Assembly (NCBI RefSeq): GCF_001514305.1
Contig: NZ_KQ949089.1
Coordinates: 107,091 to 171,090 of the forward strand
DNA length: 64,000 nt
Direction of reading: 5' to 3'
DNA from: Streptomyces dysideae
GTDB taxonomy: Bacteria > Actinomycetota > Actinomycetes > Streptomycetales > Streptomycetaceae
Within the stretch, counting starts at the first letter, position 1, and the number at the start of each line of letters is the position of its first letter. Shown piece after piece: positions 16,652 through 24,156 of this stretch. The notes under the pieces were generated by a model. The model did no database searches, was not told where the DNA came from, and saw only the letters and a program-made list of their open reading frames with translations. The translations under genes were made by a program, and so were the position numbers.

Positions 16652-17347
16652 ATGAAACCAGACACACTTGCCGCATTCGCTGCTGCGGGTGCGGCTATAG
16701 CCGCAGCCATCGTCTCTCTCGTCTCAACCTTCTACACCGGCAGGGCGGCCAACGCCGCCAAGGCCCAAACGGAGATCCAGAAGGAACAGACGAGGCTCCA
16801 GCGGCAGGCGGCTGATGCGGCGGTGGCTCAAACCGAGCTCCAGCGCAAGATCGCGGAGGAATCTGCCCAGCCCTACATCTGGGTGGACGTACGCGCCGAT
16901 GAAGCACAGGGAACAGTCTTCAACTTGATCCTCGGCAACTCCGGGCCGACCTTTGCGCACAACATCCGCGCCACCATCGAACCGCCACTTCCGAGTGATC
17001 CCTCCTCGAAGGGAGATGCGGCCCAGCGTCGCCTTCGCAACGGCATCAAGTCACTCGGCCCCGGTCATAAGCTCGTCTGGTTCATCGGCATCGGCCACCA
17101 GATGGTCAAGGATGATATCCCCCAACTCCACACCATTACCGTGGAAGCGGAGGGTCCACACGGTCCGATTCCACAGATGACCTACGAGATCGACCTCTCC
17201 GACTTCCGGGAGACCCGTGACGCTCCCGAGGGCAACTTTCATTACGTCCGCAAGGCAATCGAGAAGATCGAGAAGAAGCTCCCGAAACCAGGCAGCCCGG
17301 TGCGCGTGATCGTCGAGAACCAGGACAGGCAGTCGCCGGAAGGCTAA
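16652..17347 (+). CDS. Membrane-anchored coiled-coil hypothetical protein
   Basis: The 231-residue protein has an N-terminal membrane helix (about residues 7-27), then a Gln/Ala-rich coiled coil to about 75 (AAKAQTEIQKEQTRLQRQAA), then a beta-rich domain ending about residue 190. The family is common in actinomycetes without assigned function. It lies 22 bases after the hydrolase and is convergent with the large XRE-TPR regulator. Confidence 0.65.
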   Translation: MKPDTLAAFAAAGAAIAAAIVSLVSTFYTGRAANAAKAQTEIQKEQTRLQRQAADAAVAQTELQRKIAEESAQPYIWVDVRADEAQGTVFNLILGNSGPTFAHNIRATIEPPLPSDPSSKGDAAQRRLRNGIKSLGPGHKLVWFIGIGHQMVKDDIPQLHTITVEAEGPHGPIPQMTYEIDLSDFRETRDAPEGNFHYVRKAIEKIEKKLPKPGSPVRVIVENQDRQSPEG

Positions 17348-17361
17348 CGTCCCCGTACACC

Positions 17362-18969
17362 TCACGAAGCTCGCAGAGCCTCGCGGAAGTCTCGTACCGC
17401 TGGCCGGCCACTCCAGCGGTCAAGGGTGTGCAGCACCTCGGAGAGGACACGCAGGGTCCGCTCCGACTTCATCACGTGGGCTACCTCGGCGGATGCCCGG
17501 CCCAGCTGGGCGGCTTCGTCGGGTTCCCCGCAGAGCGCCACGGCAGCAGCGCGCCGCGCCGTGAAGAACCCCGTGTCGCGGCGCGACAGCGTCCCGGCCG
17601 AGATCGCCTCCCCGAACAGTTCCACCGCCATGCTCGGCTTCCCGGCCTCGGTGTAGGTAACAGCGTTGCGGACTAGCAGCGTGTCCTCGGTGAAGTACGC
17701 CCCCAGCGGGTTGGGGTCGTCACCGGGCACGTTGGTAAGGAGGCTGTGCGCTTCGTCGAGCTTCCCCTTGACGGCGTCCAGCGGTTCGCCGGTCATGGCC
17801 AGACCGAGGGCCTCTTGCTGGGTGACCTCAGCCTGAGCCCGAGCGGGCAACTGCCACCGCTCGTGACGAGCTGCTTGGGCCAAGGTGAGCACCCGCAACG
17901 CGTCGCGGTCGTCGTACGCCACTTGGGACTTCTTGAGCAGGACGTAGCCCTGCATGGCGGCGTCGTCGGCTTCTTGAGCCCACTCCATGGCGCGGTCGTA
18001 CCAGAAGCCGGCCTGTCCGGGCTGGCGGATGTCGCGGTACAGCCACCCAGCGAATTCCGCGCCGTCGGCCCCGACCGACAGCAGCTCGCGGCGGGCCTTG
18101 GGCTTGACGTTCCTCGCATGCTGCTCAATCGCTCCGAGCAACCCAAGGACGACCGGCAGCGTCTTCTTGGGGCCGCGGGCTCCGTCGTCGCGCTTGGCGT
18201 GGTCGAGCTGCGTGCGGAAGTAGTCGATAACCGGACCGCCTTGGTAGCGGCGGGAATCTTCCAACGCGCTTGCGACGCGCTGGAGTTCCTCCAGGCCCAG
18301 ACCAGGCAAGGCAGCAGCGGCAATGCCGCTGAGGAGGGTTCTACGGTGGAGCGGACTCATGGCCTCGTGCTCTGTGCTCGTGACGTCGCTGTCGGCTGGG
18401 ATTGCCGTTCGCCTGCCGAGGCCGCTGGTCGCCAGTGCGGAGGCGTCGATGGGTACGAGGACGGTCTGTCCGGCGACCACGACGGGAAGCAGCGTCGAGC
18501 CCTGGGTCTGGGATGACTGCTCTGGCTTCTGGTGATCGCTCTCGTCCCGCGGCTTGGCGGGAGCGGTGACCTGGCTTTCGCTACCTCGGAGCTTGAACCA
18601 CAGTAAGTCGGCCGGGATCTTCAGGCTATGCGCCCATTGCATGAGCTTGGACAGGTCCTGCGGGGCCGATCCGTTCTCGATGCGCGAGAGCTGCGCCTGG
18701 GTCAGGCCGAGCCAGTTGGCGACGGCTCCTTGCGACAGGGCCCGTCCGTGGTGCGGATGGGTACGGTAGGCGTAGAGCACCTGGCCGAAGTGCCAGCTCT
18801 CCAGAGCCTCGCGCATCCGGGGGTGCTGCCAGAAATCGGCAGGCAGATCGGGCGGTTGCCCTGCTGAACTTCGCTCCTGGCGGGTACATGCCCCGCAGCT
18901 ATCTCCGGCATTGTCCCTGGCCAGGCGGGTACCGCACTGGCAGTAGCGGGCTGGTTGCTGTGGTGCCAT
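17362..18969 (-). CDS. XRE-family regulator with zinc ribbon and TPR-like region
   Basis: ATG 18969 gives 535 residues; longer starts only add low-complexity sequence. The N-terminus has a zinc-ribbon-like CQC ... CGAC pattern. An HTH follows at about residues 75-110 (LSQGAVANWLGLTQAQLSRI) and a helical-repeat C-terminal half resembles the TPR regions of Streptomyces XRE regulators. It is divergent from a cluster with two resolvase-like proteins and an anti-sigma-type ATPase. Such modules recur in Streptomyces accessory regions and probably regulate the mobile element. The effector is unknown. Confidence 0.75.
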   Translation of the reverse strand: MAPQQPARYCQCGTRLARDNAGDSCGACTRQERSSAGQPPDLPADFWQHPRMREALESWHFGQVLYAYRTHPHHGRALSQGAVANWLGLTQAQLSRIENGSAPQDLSKLMQWAHSLKIPADLLWFKLRGSESQVTAPAKPRDESDHQKPEQSSQTQGSTLLPVVVAGQTVLVPIDASALATSGLGRRTAIPADSDVTSTEHEAMSPLHRRTLLSGIAAAALPGLGLEELQRVASALEDSRRYQGGPVIDYFRTQLDHAKRDDGARGPKKTLPVVLGLLGAIEQHARNVKPKARRELLSVGADGAEFAGWLYRDIRQPGQAGFWYDRAMEWAQEADDAAMQGYVLLKKSQVAYDDRDALRVLTLAQAARHERWQLPARAQAEVTQQEALGLAMTGEPLDAVKGKLDEAHSLLTNVPGDDPNPLGAYFTEDTLLVRNAVTYTEAGKPSMAVELFGEAISAGTLSRRDTGFFTARRAAAVALCGEPDEAAQLGRASAEVAHVMKSERTLRVLSEVLHTLDRWSGRPAVRDFREALRAS

Positions 18970-19163
18970 GCCGCCGGTACTCCCGCCCTGTTGCCCCTGG
19001 CCTCTTGCCCCCTCCAGCGTATTGCCATACGGGGCCCGCAAAGGGCAATACGCCAGAGGTATACCCCTTATACGTGGCCGTAGTTGGCCTGCCTACCGGC
19101 GGCAAGCAAGCTCGGGTACCCCCATTTGCCCCCGCCCGACACGGGGCAAGGAACCGAGGCACC

Positions 19164-19529
19164 ATGGCCACACCGCCCCGACTTGCTTACGGCTATCTCC
19201 GAGTGCTGCCCGGCATGGGCATACAAGACGTGCTGCGCGTACAGCGCGACCTCGTGGTGTTCGCCGAGGAGAACGGCCTCGTCCTGGCGGACGTGTTCGT
19301 CGAGGCCAAGTGGCAACAGCTCAAGGCGTGGCAGGAAGTTGTAACGCACTGCCATACGAAGAACGTTGCCAACGTCGTCATGCCCTCGCCGCAGCACCTC
19401 CACCAGATCCCGGTGCTGGCGGGGATCATGAGGGACGAGGTAGAGCGGGAGATCGGCGGAACGCTCTGGTTGGTCGAGCCGCTCGGACAGAACGCTCCTG
19501 CCGGGCAGGAGGCGGGCCGTGATCGCTGA
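19164..19529 (+). CDS. Resolvase-N-like small protein lacking the catalytic serine
   Basis: The 121-residue protein starts at ATG 19164. LAYGYLRVLPGMGIQDVLRV copies the YxRVSxxxQ start of serine recombinases, but Leu sits where the nucleophilic Ser belongs. There is no DNA-binding tail. The fold appears kept for another purpose, such as binding or signalling. The gene overlaps the next by 11 bases and has a close relative at 19996. Confidence 0.6.
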   Translation: MATPPRLAYGYLRVLPGMGIQDVLRVQRDLVVFAEENGLVLADVFVEAKWQQLKAWQEVVTHCHTKNVANVVMPSPQHLHQIPVLAGIMRDEVEREIGGTLWLVEPLGQNAPAGQEAGRDR

Positions 19530-19932
19530 ACACCTCGTCAGCCGGCTGGAGCTGGCCGCACAGCTCGACGCTTCCCCATGGGCCAGGCGTCACACGAGGG
19601 ATGTCCTCGGTGCGTGGGGCCTGGTAGTTGAACGGATCGACACGGTCGAGCTGTGCGTGTCGGAGCTGGTGACCAACGCCGTACGCGTCAATGAGGAAAA
19701 TCCGGGCGTCTCGGTGTCACGCATCGCGCTGACGCTGCGCTACTTGCCCGGCGAGCTGGTGGTCGAGGTGGCAGATGGCTTCCACCGACCGCCAGTCCGC
19801 AGAACGAACGTCAGCCCCCAAGCCGAGAACGGCCGGGGGCTGTTCATCGTGGAGGCCCTCGCCAAGGAGTGGGGATATTTCCAACCTCCTACCGGCGGCA
19901 AGGTCGTGTGGTGCGTCATATCGCTGGCGTAG
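19519..19932 (+). CDS. RsbW-like ATPase (anti-sigma type)
   Basis: The 137-residue protein starts at GTG 19519 within the previous gene. It is a HATPase_c_2 fold with the N-box CVSELVTNAV and a G2-like GRGLFIVEALA. Streptomyces encode many such stand-alone kinases; some phosphorylate anti-anti-sigma partners. No STAS protein is adjacent. Its place between the two resolvase-like proteins suggests a conserved three-gene set. Confidence 0.75.
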   Translation: MIAEHLVSRLELAAQLDASPWARRHTRDVLGAWGLVVERIDTVELCVSELVTNAVRVNEENPGVSVSRIALTLRYLPGELVVEVADGFHRPPVRRTNVSPQAENGRGLFIVEALAKEWGYFQPPTGGKVVWCVISLA

Positions 19933-19995
19933 CGCATGTTTTCACCGAGCCCACAGCGGGTGATCCAACTTCCTTGTTACCCCTGGAGTTTCCCC

Positions 19996-20337
19996 ATGCC
20001 TTCCTCGGAGAAAGAACCCGCCTACGGCTACCTGCGCCTCATTGACGTGCCAGACGACGAGGTCGAGGTGCTGGAGAAGCAGCTTCGCGAGTACGCGCAC
20101 GCACACAACTTGAGGCTGCTGGACATTCACCACGACCGTGGCCGAGGGCTGAGCGTCGGGCAGGTGGTCGCCATGCTCCAGCGAGGTGGCATCCAGCATC
20201 TCGTTGTTCCGTCGCTGGAGCATGTCAGCTCGCATCCCATTGTGCGGATGGTGTTCTGTGAGGCTGTCTACCTGGATGCGGGGGCGGAGGTGCATGAGGT
20301 GTTGGGGGAGCAAGATCAATCGGAACATTCAGACTAA
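19996..20337 (+). CDS. Second resolvase-N-like small protein lacking the catalytic serine
   Basis: The 113-residue protein starts at ATG 19996. AYGYLRLIDVPDDEVEVLEK again keeps the resolvase beta-strand but has no Ser at the nucleophile position. It resembles the 19164 protein in length and layout (PSLEHVSSHP versus PSPQHLHQIP), so the two are paralogues around the ATPase gene. A hairpin follows the stop. Confidence 0.55.
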   Translation: MPSSEKEPAYGYLRLIDVPDDEVEVLEKQLREYAHAHNLRLLDIHHDRGRGLSVGQVVAMLQRGGIQHLVVPSLEHVSSHPIVRMVFCEAVYLDAGAEVHEVLGEQDQSEHSD

Positions 20338-20374
20338 ACAGCTCAGACTTATTCATCACTTCTGACTCGCATAG

Positions 20375-20399
20375 CCCTGAAAGTGCTCTAGTTTCAGGG
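20375..20399. terminator. Inverted repeat after the resolvase-like cluster
   Basis: CCCTGAAA and TTTCAGGG are perfect 8-bp arms around a 9-base loop. It lies between the end of the cluster and the promoter of the next gene, so terminator or operator are both possible. Confidence 0.4.
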
Positions 20400-20417
20400 T
20401 CGAACGAGCTTTAGGAG

Positions 20418-20446
20418 TTGACCTTTCAACTAAAATGTTCTATAAG
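20418..20446 (+). promoter_or_regulatory. Strong sigma-70-type promoter, probably leaderless
   Basis: TTGACC and TATAAG are exactly 17 bases apart. ATG 20458 follows the -10 box by 11 bases and there is no ribosome site, so transcription would start within about five bases of the start codon, giving a leaderless message. Confidence 0.65.
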
Positions 20447-20457
20447 TATAGATAATT

Positions 20458-20976
20458 ATGAAAATGCCACGAAATGTTGAGACTGAAGGGAGTAATCCGC
20501 AAGGGCTCCTTCTGCACGGCAGTGTAGAGGCGATGCACGCCATGACGCCAGATCGCATTGAGATGCTCCGTGAAATGGTCGGTGGCCTCGGCCTAACACT
20601 TACCGTTCAGTACGAGGAGCCATCGCAGAACGCCGAAGAGGGACCCCAACAAGTTCTTGCCAGCAAAGAGGACCTCTTGTGCTTTGCCGAAGAGGCTGGC
20701 TTCACGCAACGTGCCGCCACAATGGCATGGACGATGTTATTCAAGTCAAGTGGGGGCGACCACCCCCGTGTAGATCCCTCACTGCCTCCGGTTATGGTCA
20801 CACCCAAAGGCAGCCGGGAGGCATACGCAGACATGTGGGCCGTTAGAGAGCGGCTTAAGGCTGATGACCGCACAGCTGATGCTTGGCCTTATACGGGAAT
20901 GTATGCCAGCAATGCCAAAATCCTGACAGCCTTCACGGAGCGGCTTTTAGGGCCTGATCCCGATACGAGTGACTAA
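20458..20976 (+). CDS. Hypothetical protein, leaderless
   Basis: The 172-residue product is not recognised. ATG 20458 or 20464 would be the start, fixed by the promoter just upstream. It is acidic with a central helical part (EDLLCFAEEAGFTQRAATMA) and no membrane segment. The DNA is AT-rich compared with flanking genes. It ends with a four-base convergent overlap with the next minus-strand gene, so no terminator fits between them. Confidence 0.6.
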   Translation: MKMPRNVETEGSNPQGLLLHGSVEAMHAMTPDRIEMLREMVGGLGLTLTVQYEEPSQNAEEGPQQVLASKEDLLCFAEEAGFTQRAATMAWTMLFKSSGGDHPRVDPSLPPVMVTPKGSREAYADMWAVRERLKADDRTADAWPYTGMYASNAKILTAFTERLLGPDPDTSD

Positions 20977-21911
20977 TTGCATGTGGGGATCTTTTTGACA
21001 TTGTCGTCTCGCCAAAAATTCTTGGCTCGCGCGTACCACTTGTCATTCCATGGGTCGCTTGCAATCCGATACCAGAGATCTTCCTGGGAACGATCGCCAT
21101 CTGCACTAACTGTGAGAATGCACGAGACGCGAACTGGTAGACCTGCGATGATTCTTTCACCTTCTTTTGACGGATGTCTGGGGTCATCAAATACAGCGCT
21201 TCCAGATTCTCCAGCAAGCTCCGTGTAGGTCCCGTCCGCGTGAGGACCGTTACTAATGCCCTGAGCGCCCTCGTGCCTTATATAGCCAACAATTGAACTG
21301 TAATAAACGATCGAAGATATGAAGCCGATTACGATGACGATCGTAATCCCCCCGCAGCCTTTCTTCCTCCTATTGCGGCGCTTGCGGCGCGCAGCCGAAA
21401 GTTCATACCTGGTAGGTGAACCCTCTGGCGGGTAGCCCTGCTGCGAATCTCCGTCAGAACAGTCATCTTGCCTGGCAGAGTTCTGCACATTCCAGGTGTC
21501 GAGAAAGTCAGAGAAGGTGCCGAATGCTGGCTTCTGGTAGTTCTCTCGAAAAGTAGTCTCAGAAACTCCTGCGCGCTCGCGAGCTTCTTTTAGCAAGACG
21601 CCCGGCCTCCTCTTGTGGCCTTTTTTACCGAAGAAGAGTTCTTGCACGACGGACGCCTTGAGTTTCTCTCCTTTCTTCTCAAACTCTTTCAGGGCTTCAG
21701 CGATGAGTCGTTCCAGAATCTCCGGTCGCGACCGGCCATTCATGCCAGCCTTGTCCCCGTAAATATTCGCCAGGGCAGTCAATTCGGCTAGCTTCAGCGG
21801 CAACTGATTATGTGTCTTTGTGTCTACGCTCGAGACTCCGCGTTGCCGCAGTTCCATCAGCTCTTGCTCAATACGGACTGCCCGCGGCGTCCGCTCACGC
21901 TCTCCTGACAT
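20973..21911 (-). CDS. HTH-like cytoplasmic region plus single-TM protein, unknown
   Basis: The 312-residue protein has a charged N-terminal 150 residues with a possible helix-turn-helix (KEARERAGVSETTFRENYQK). A very basic stretch (RRKRRNRRKKG) precedes one membrane helix at about residues 190-212. An outside domain of about 100 residues, possibly SH3-like, contains a single Cys near LPVRVSCILT and another near the end. The layout resembles one-component membrane regulators. The gene is AT-rich and convergent with the leaderless gene. Confidence 0.55.
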   Translation of the reverse strand: MSGERERTPRAVRIEQELMELRQRGVSSVDTKTHNQLPLKLAELTALANIYGDKAGMNGRSRPEILERLIAEALKEFEKKGEKLKASVVQELFFGKKGHKRRPGVLLKEARERAGVSETTFRENYQKPAFGTFSDFLDTWNVQNSARQDDCSDGDSQQGYPPEGSPTRYELSAARRKRRNRRKKGCGGITIVIVIGFISSIVYYSSIVGYIRHEGAQGISNGPHADGTYTELAGESGSAVFDDPRHPSKEGERIIAGLPVRVSCILTVSADGDRSQEDLWYRIASDPWNDKWYARAKNFWRDDNVKKIPTCN

Positions 21912-22113
21912 GGGCTCAGTCTGCCAGCTCGTTCGCGCTCACGACGTCTTGATCACGAACTCCTTGATCGTCTTCGCATCTTCGCTGGTCTTCGAGCTAT
22001 TCGCTGAGTTTCGCGGGCTTTCAGGTGTGGTCTTCGCGCTCGTCCTCTCGGAGTGTCAGTGCCGTCCGCCGCTCCACCAGGGAGTGGCAGCAGCATGAGA
22101 GAGGACAGCGACC

Positions 22114-22407
22114 GTGAGGTTTTCACAATCGGTCGGGCTGTACGGAGGCCGTGGCATCAGCCCGGCGGGCCGTACCGACCGCACCATTCAGGGTGTCGAG
22201 CACGTCACCTACGTGAACCGTGCCGTCATGCACGCCAAGGCCGTCACCGCCGAGCACGCGATCGGAGAGGTCTCGTACCTGCACGCCATCGGCGCGCAGT
22301 ACAAGGCCGCCAATCCGGATGCTGCGGCAGCCATCGACCTCATCATCGGGACGACGGTTACGGGCATTGCCCGTTCGGTCTCGATCTTCAATGCGGAGAT
22401 CGACTGA
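22114..22407 (+). CDS. Small hypothetical protein opening the element's small-gene operon
   Basis: The 97-residue product starts at GTG 22114 with GAGAGGAC upstream. The middle is helical and Ala-rich (YVNRAVMHAKAVTAEHAIGE). The family is not recognised. It is the first of five short, overlapping genes typical of Streptomyces integrative elements. The 200 bases upstream (21912-22113) hold no gene I can support. Confidence 0.6.
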   Translation: MRFSQSVGLYGGRGISPAGRTDRTIQGVEHVTYVNRAVMHAKAVTAEHAIGEVSYLHAIGAQYKAANPDAAAAIDLIIGTTVTGIARSVSIFNAEID

Positions 22408-22408
22408 C

Positions 22409-22597
22409 ATGCGACTCGTGCTCGACCTGCTGGGCATGTTCGCCGGCATCTTTGCCGGACGCGCTTGGCAGTACTACCGCGACGTTCCGCAGATGCGGGT
22501 GAGCCGTCGCATACATGCGGCCCGCGAGGACATCGCAAGTCAGGTTCACCGCGCCGAGGAACAAATGCGCCGCACCGCCTACCGGGGGCGCATGTGA
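22409..22597 (+). CDS. Small membrane-associated hypothetical protein
   Basis: The 62-residue product starts at ATG 22409, one base after the previous stop. It has a short hydrophobic N-terminus (LVLDLLGMFAGIFAGRAW) and an amphipathic, charged tail. Its stop overlaps the next GTG start. Confidence 0.55.
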   Translation: MRLVLDLLGMFAGIFAGRAWQYYRDVPQMRVSRRIHAAREDIASQVHRAEEQMRRTAYRGRM

Positions 22598-22749
22598 GCG
22601 GTCTGGAAACCCTGGCGGTCGTCGGAGCCGCATACCTCCTCGGCCACATCCGGCAGTGGCAGAAGAACCGCGACGCCATCAAGACGGCCGAGGCTCTCAA
22701 GCGCATCACCGACGCCATGCGCAATCAAGGGAAAGGAAACAAGGAGTGA
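22594..22749 (+). CDS. Small hypothetical protein (51 residues)
   Basis: GTG 22594 overlaps the previous stop (GTGA). There is a short hydrophobic head (LETLAVVGAAYLLGHI) and a basic helix. It is supported mainly by the tight overlaps on both sides. Confidence 0.5.
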   Translation: MSGLETLAVVGAAYLLGHIRQWQKNRDAIKTAEALKRITDAMRNQGKGNKE

Positions 22750-22973
22750 CCACCACTTCCCACACAGCGGTTGCCGTACCGCTGGAACTGCTCAAGTCCA
22801 AGACCATCACGGTGCTCGTGGACTCGTTCCAGGCGGCCTTCATGGCCACCTTCGACGAAGAGCGTGACCGCAAGCAGGCCGCCAAGCTCCGGCTGCTGGC
22901 CGAGCTGAATCGGGTCGACGCCTTGGGGATCGCCACCAGCTCGACGGCCCACGAGGAGTACCGGCCCGCATGA
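22746..22973 (+). CDS. Small hypothetical protein (75 residues)
   Basis: GTG 22746 overlaps the previous stop and has AAGGAG just upstream. It is a helical, soluble protein with FMATFDEERDRKQAAKLRLL as its core helix. The family is not recognised. Confidence 0.55.
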   Translation: MTTTSHTAVAVPLELLKSKTITVLVDSFQAAFMATFDEERDRKQAAKLRLLAELNRVDALGIATSSTAHEEYRPA

Positions 22974-23155
22974 TTCCCGGGCCAAGGTGGGAGACACGAG
23001 CGCTTCGTGCGCTCGTTCTTCTCCTGCTCTCTGCGTACTGCATTCGGTGGGCGTACGAGTTGGTACGCCCGGTCGTGCCGTTCCTGATCGCCGCGGCCGT
23101 CGTGGCTGCGGTGGTCGGTATTGCCAGGCTGGTGTATCGGCGGCGGTACTGGTAA
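22970..23155 (+). CDS. Small two-TM membrane protein, Spd-like position
   Basis: The 61-residue product starts at ATG 22970, overlapping the previous stop (ATGA). Two hydrophobic helices (about residues 12-27 and 35-52) are followed by a basic end RRRYW. Size, membrane content and position recall the spread proteins of Streptomyces conjugative elements, but this is inference from context. Confidence 0.5.
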   Translation: MIPGPRWETRALRALVLLLLSAYCIRWAYELVRPVVPFLIAAAVVAAVVGIARLVYRRRYW

Positions 23156-23250
23156 TGGGCGGCCTGATCACAGTCGCCGTGTACAAAACTACAACAACCT
23201 TCTCGTCTCCCAAATCCCGCACAAAAAGAGCCCATTAACAGGCTCAGCCG

Positions 23251-23300
23251 ATCGTTAATTCGCTCGAACCTTCGGGCGAAAATTCGAGCGAATTAACGAT
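23251..23300. repeat. Perfect 18-bp inverted repeat with 14-base loop
   Basis: ATCGTTAATTCGCTCGAA (23251-23268) and TTCGAGCGAATTAACGAT (23283-23300) pair without a mismatch. The sequence is AT-rich for this genome and lies in the 228-base gap between the small-gene operon and the MT-A70 gene. A TTT run follows the right arm. It may be a terminator, a binding site or part of a replication or transfer origin. Confidence 0.75.
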
Positions 23301-23383
23301 TTTCAAGATCATCGCCATGTTCTAAATGTATACATAGCTCTGGGGCAACCTGCCAGCCGGAGCGAAAAAAGAAAGGAGAGCAT

Positions 23384-23989
23384 GTGGAAGAAGAATCAAC
23401 GCTGCGGAAGGCCCCCACCCGCTTCCGCACCATCCTGGCGGACCCGCCATGGGATCACCAGCAGTCCGGGAAAAAGGGAGCAGAGCGTCATTATCCGCTC
23501 ATGAGCCTTGAGCGGATAAAAAGGCTCCCGGTCGGTGACCTCGCCGAGGACGATGCGCACCTTTATCTGTGGTGCACAAATTCCTCACTTCGGGATGGCT
23601 ACGACGTAGCGGAAGCCTGGGGATTCCAAGCGCGTTCGGTGCTTACCTGGGTGAAGTTTCGTCTCGGTTTGGGCGCATATCTGCGCAACTCTACCGAGCA
23701 CGTCCTGTTCTGTACACGGGGCGCGGCGCCAGTGAAGTTTCGGAGCCAGCCGACCTGGATCTGTGCGCCGGTAGCTGAGCACTCCAGGAAGCCCGACGAG
23801 CAGTACGCCCTCATTGAGCGATTGTCGGATGGTCCGTATTTGGAGCTCTTTGCCCGCCGCAGACCACCGAGCAATCGGGGGTGGTCGATTTGGGGCAACG
23901 AGGTCGATTCAGACATCGTGATTCCCGGCTTCCCCGTGCCGAGCGACCGGCCACGAGGAGACGCTCCGGACACCAGGAGGGAGGCATGA
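23384..23989 (+). CDS. MT-A70-family adenine methyltransferase
   Basis: The 201-residue protein starts at GTG 23384 with AAAGGAGAG just upstream. It has the catalytic DPPW motif (ILADPPWDHQQSG), then LYLWCTNSSL and TEHVLFCTRG, the order seen in MT-A70/IME4-like N6-adenine methyltransferases. In bacteria these are usually carried by phages and plasmids and modify DNA, perhaps protecting the element from host restriction. No restriction partner is adjacent. It overlaps the next gene (ATGA). Confidence 0.85.
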   Translation: MEEESTLRKAPTRFRTILADPPWDHQQSGKKGAERHYPLMSLERIKRLPVGDLAEDDAHLYLWCTNSSLRDGYDVAEAWGFQARSVLTWVKFRLGLGAYLRNSTEHVLFCTRGAAPVKFRSQPTWICAPVAEHSRKPDEQYALIERLSDGPYLELFARRRPPSNRGWSIWGNEVDSDIVIPGFPVPSDRPRGDAPDTRREA

Positions 23990-24156
23990 CGCGGCGCAGA
24001 CGCAGCCCTCGGCCGGAACGCCGGTTCTTCGTCGAGGGCGTCCGGCGCGAAACACCGGACATCCGCAAGCTCGGTAAGGCCCTGCTGGCGGTAGTCCTCG
24101 CTGAACAGCAGCGCACCGCAGATGCCGCCAATCCCGAGGAAGGTGCCCGCGAATGA
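23986..24156 (+). CDS. Small basic hypothetical protein (56 residues)
   Basis: ATG 23986 overlaps the methyltransferase stop, and its own stop overlaps the ATPase start. It has a very Arg-rich N-terminus and a helical end (LGKALLAVVLAEQQRTADAA). The couplings suggest it works with the transfer ATPase. Confidence 0.55.
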   Translation: MTRRRRSPRPERRFFVEGVRRETPDIRKLGKALLAVVLAEQQRTADAANPEEGARE

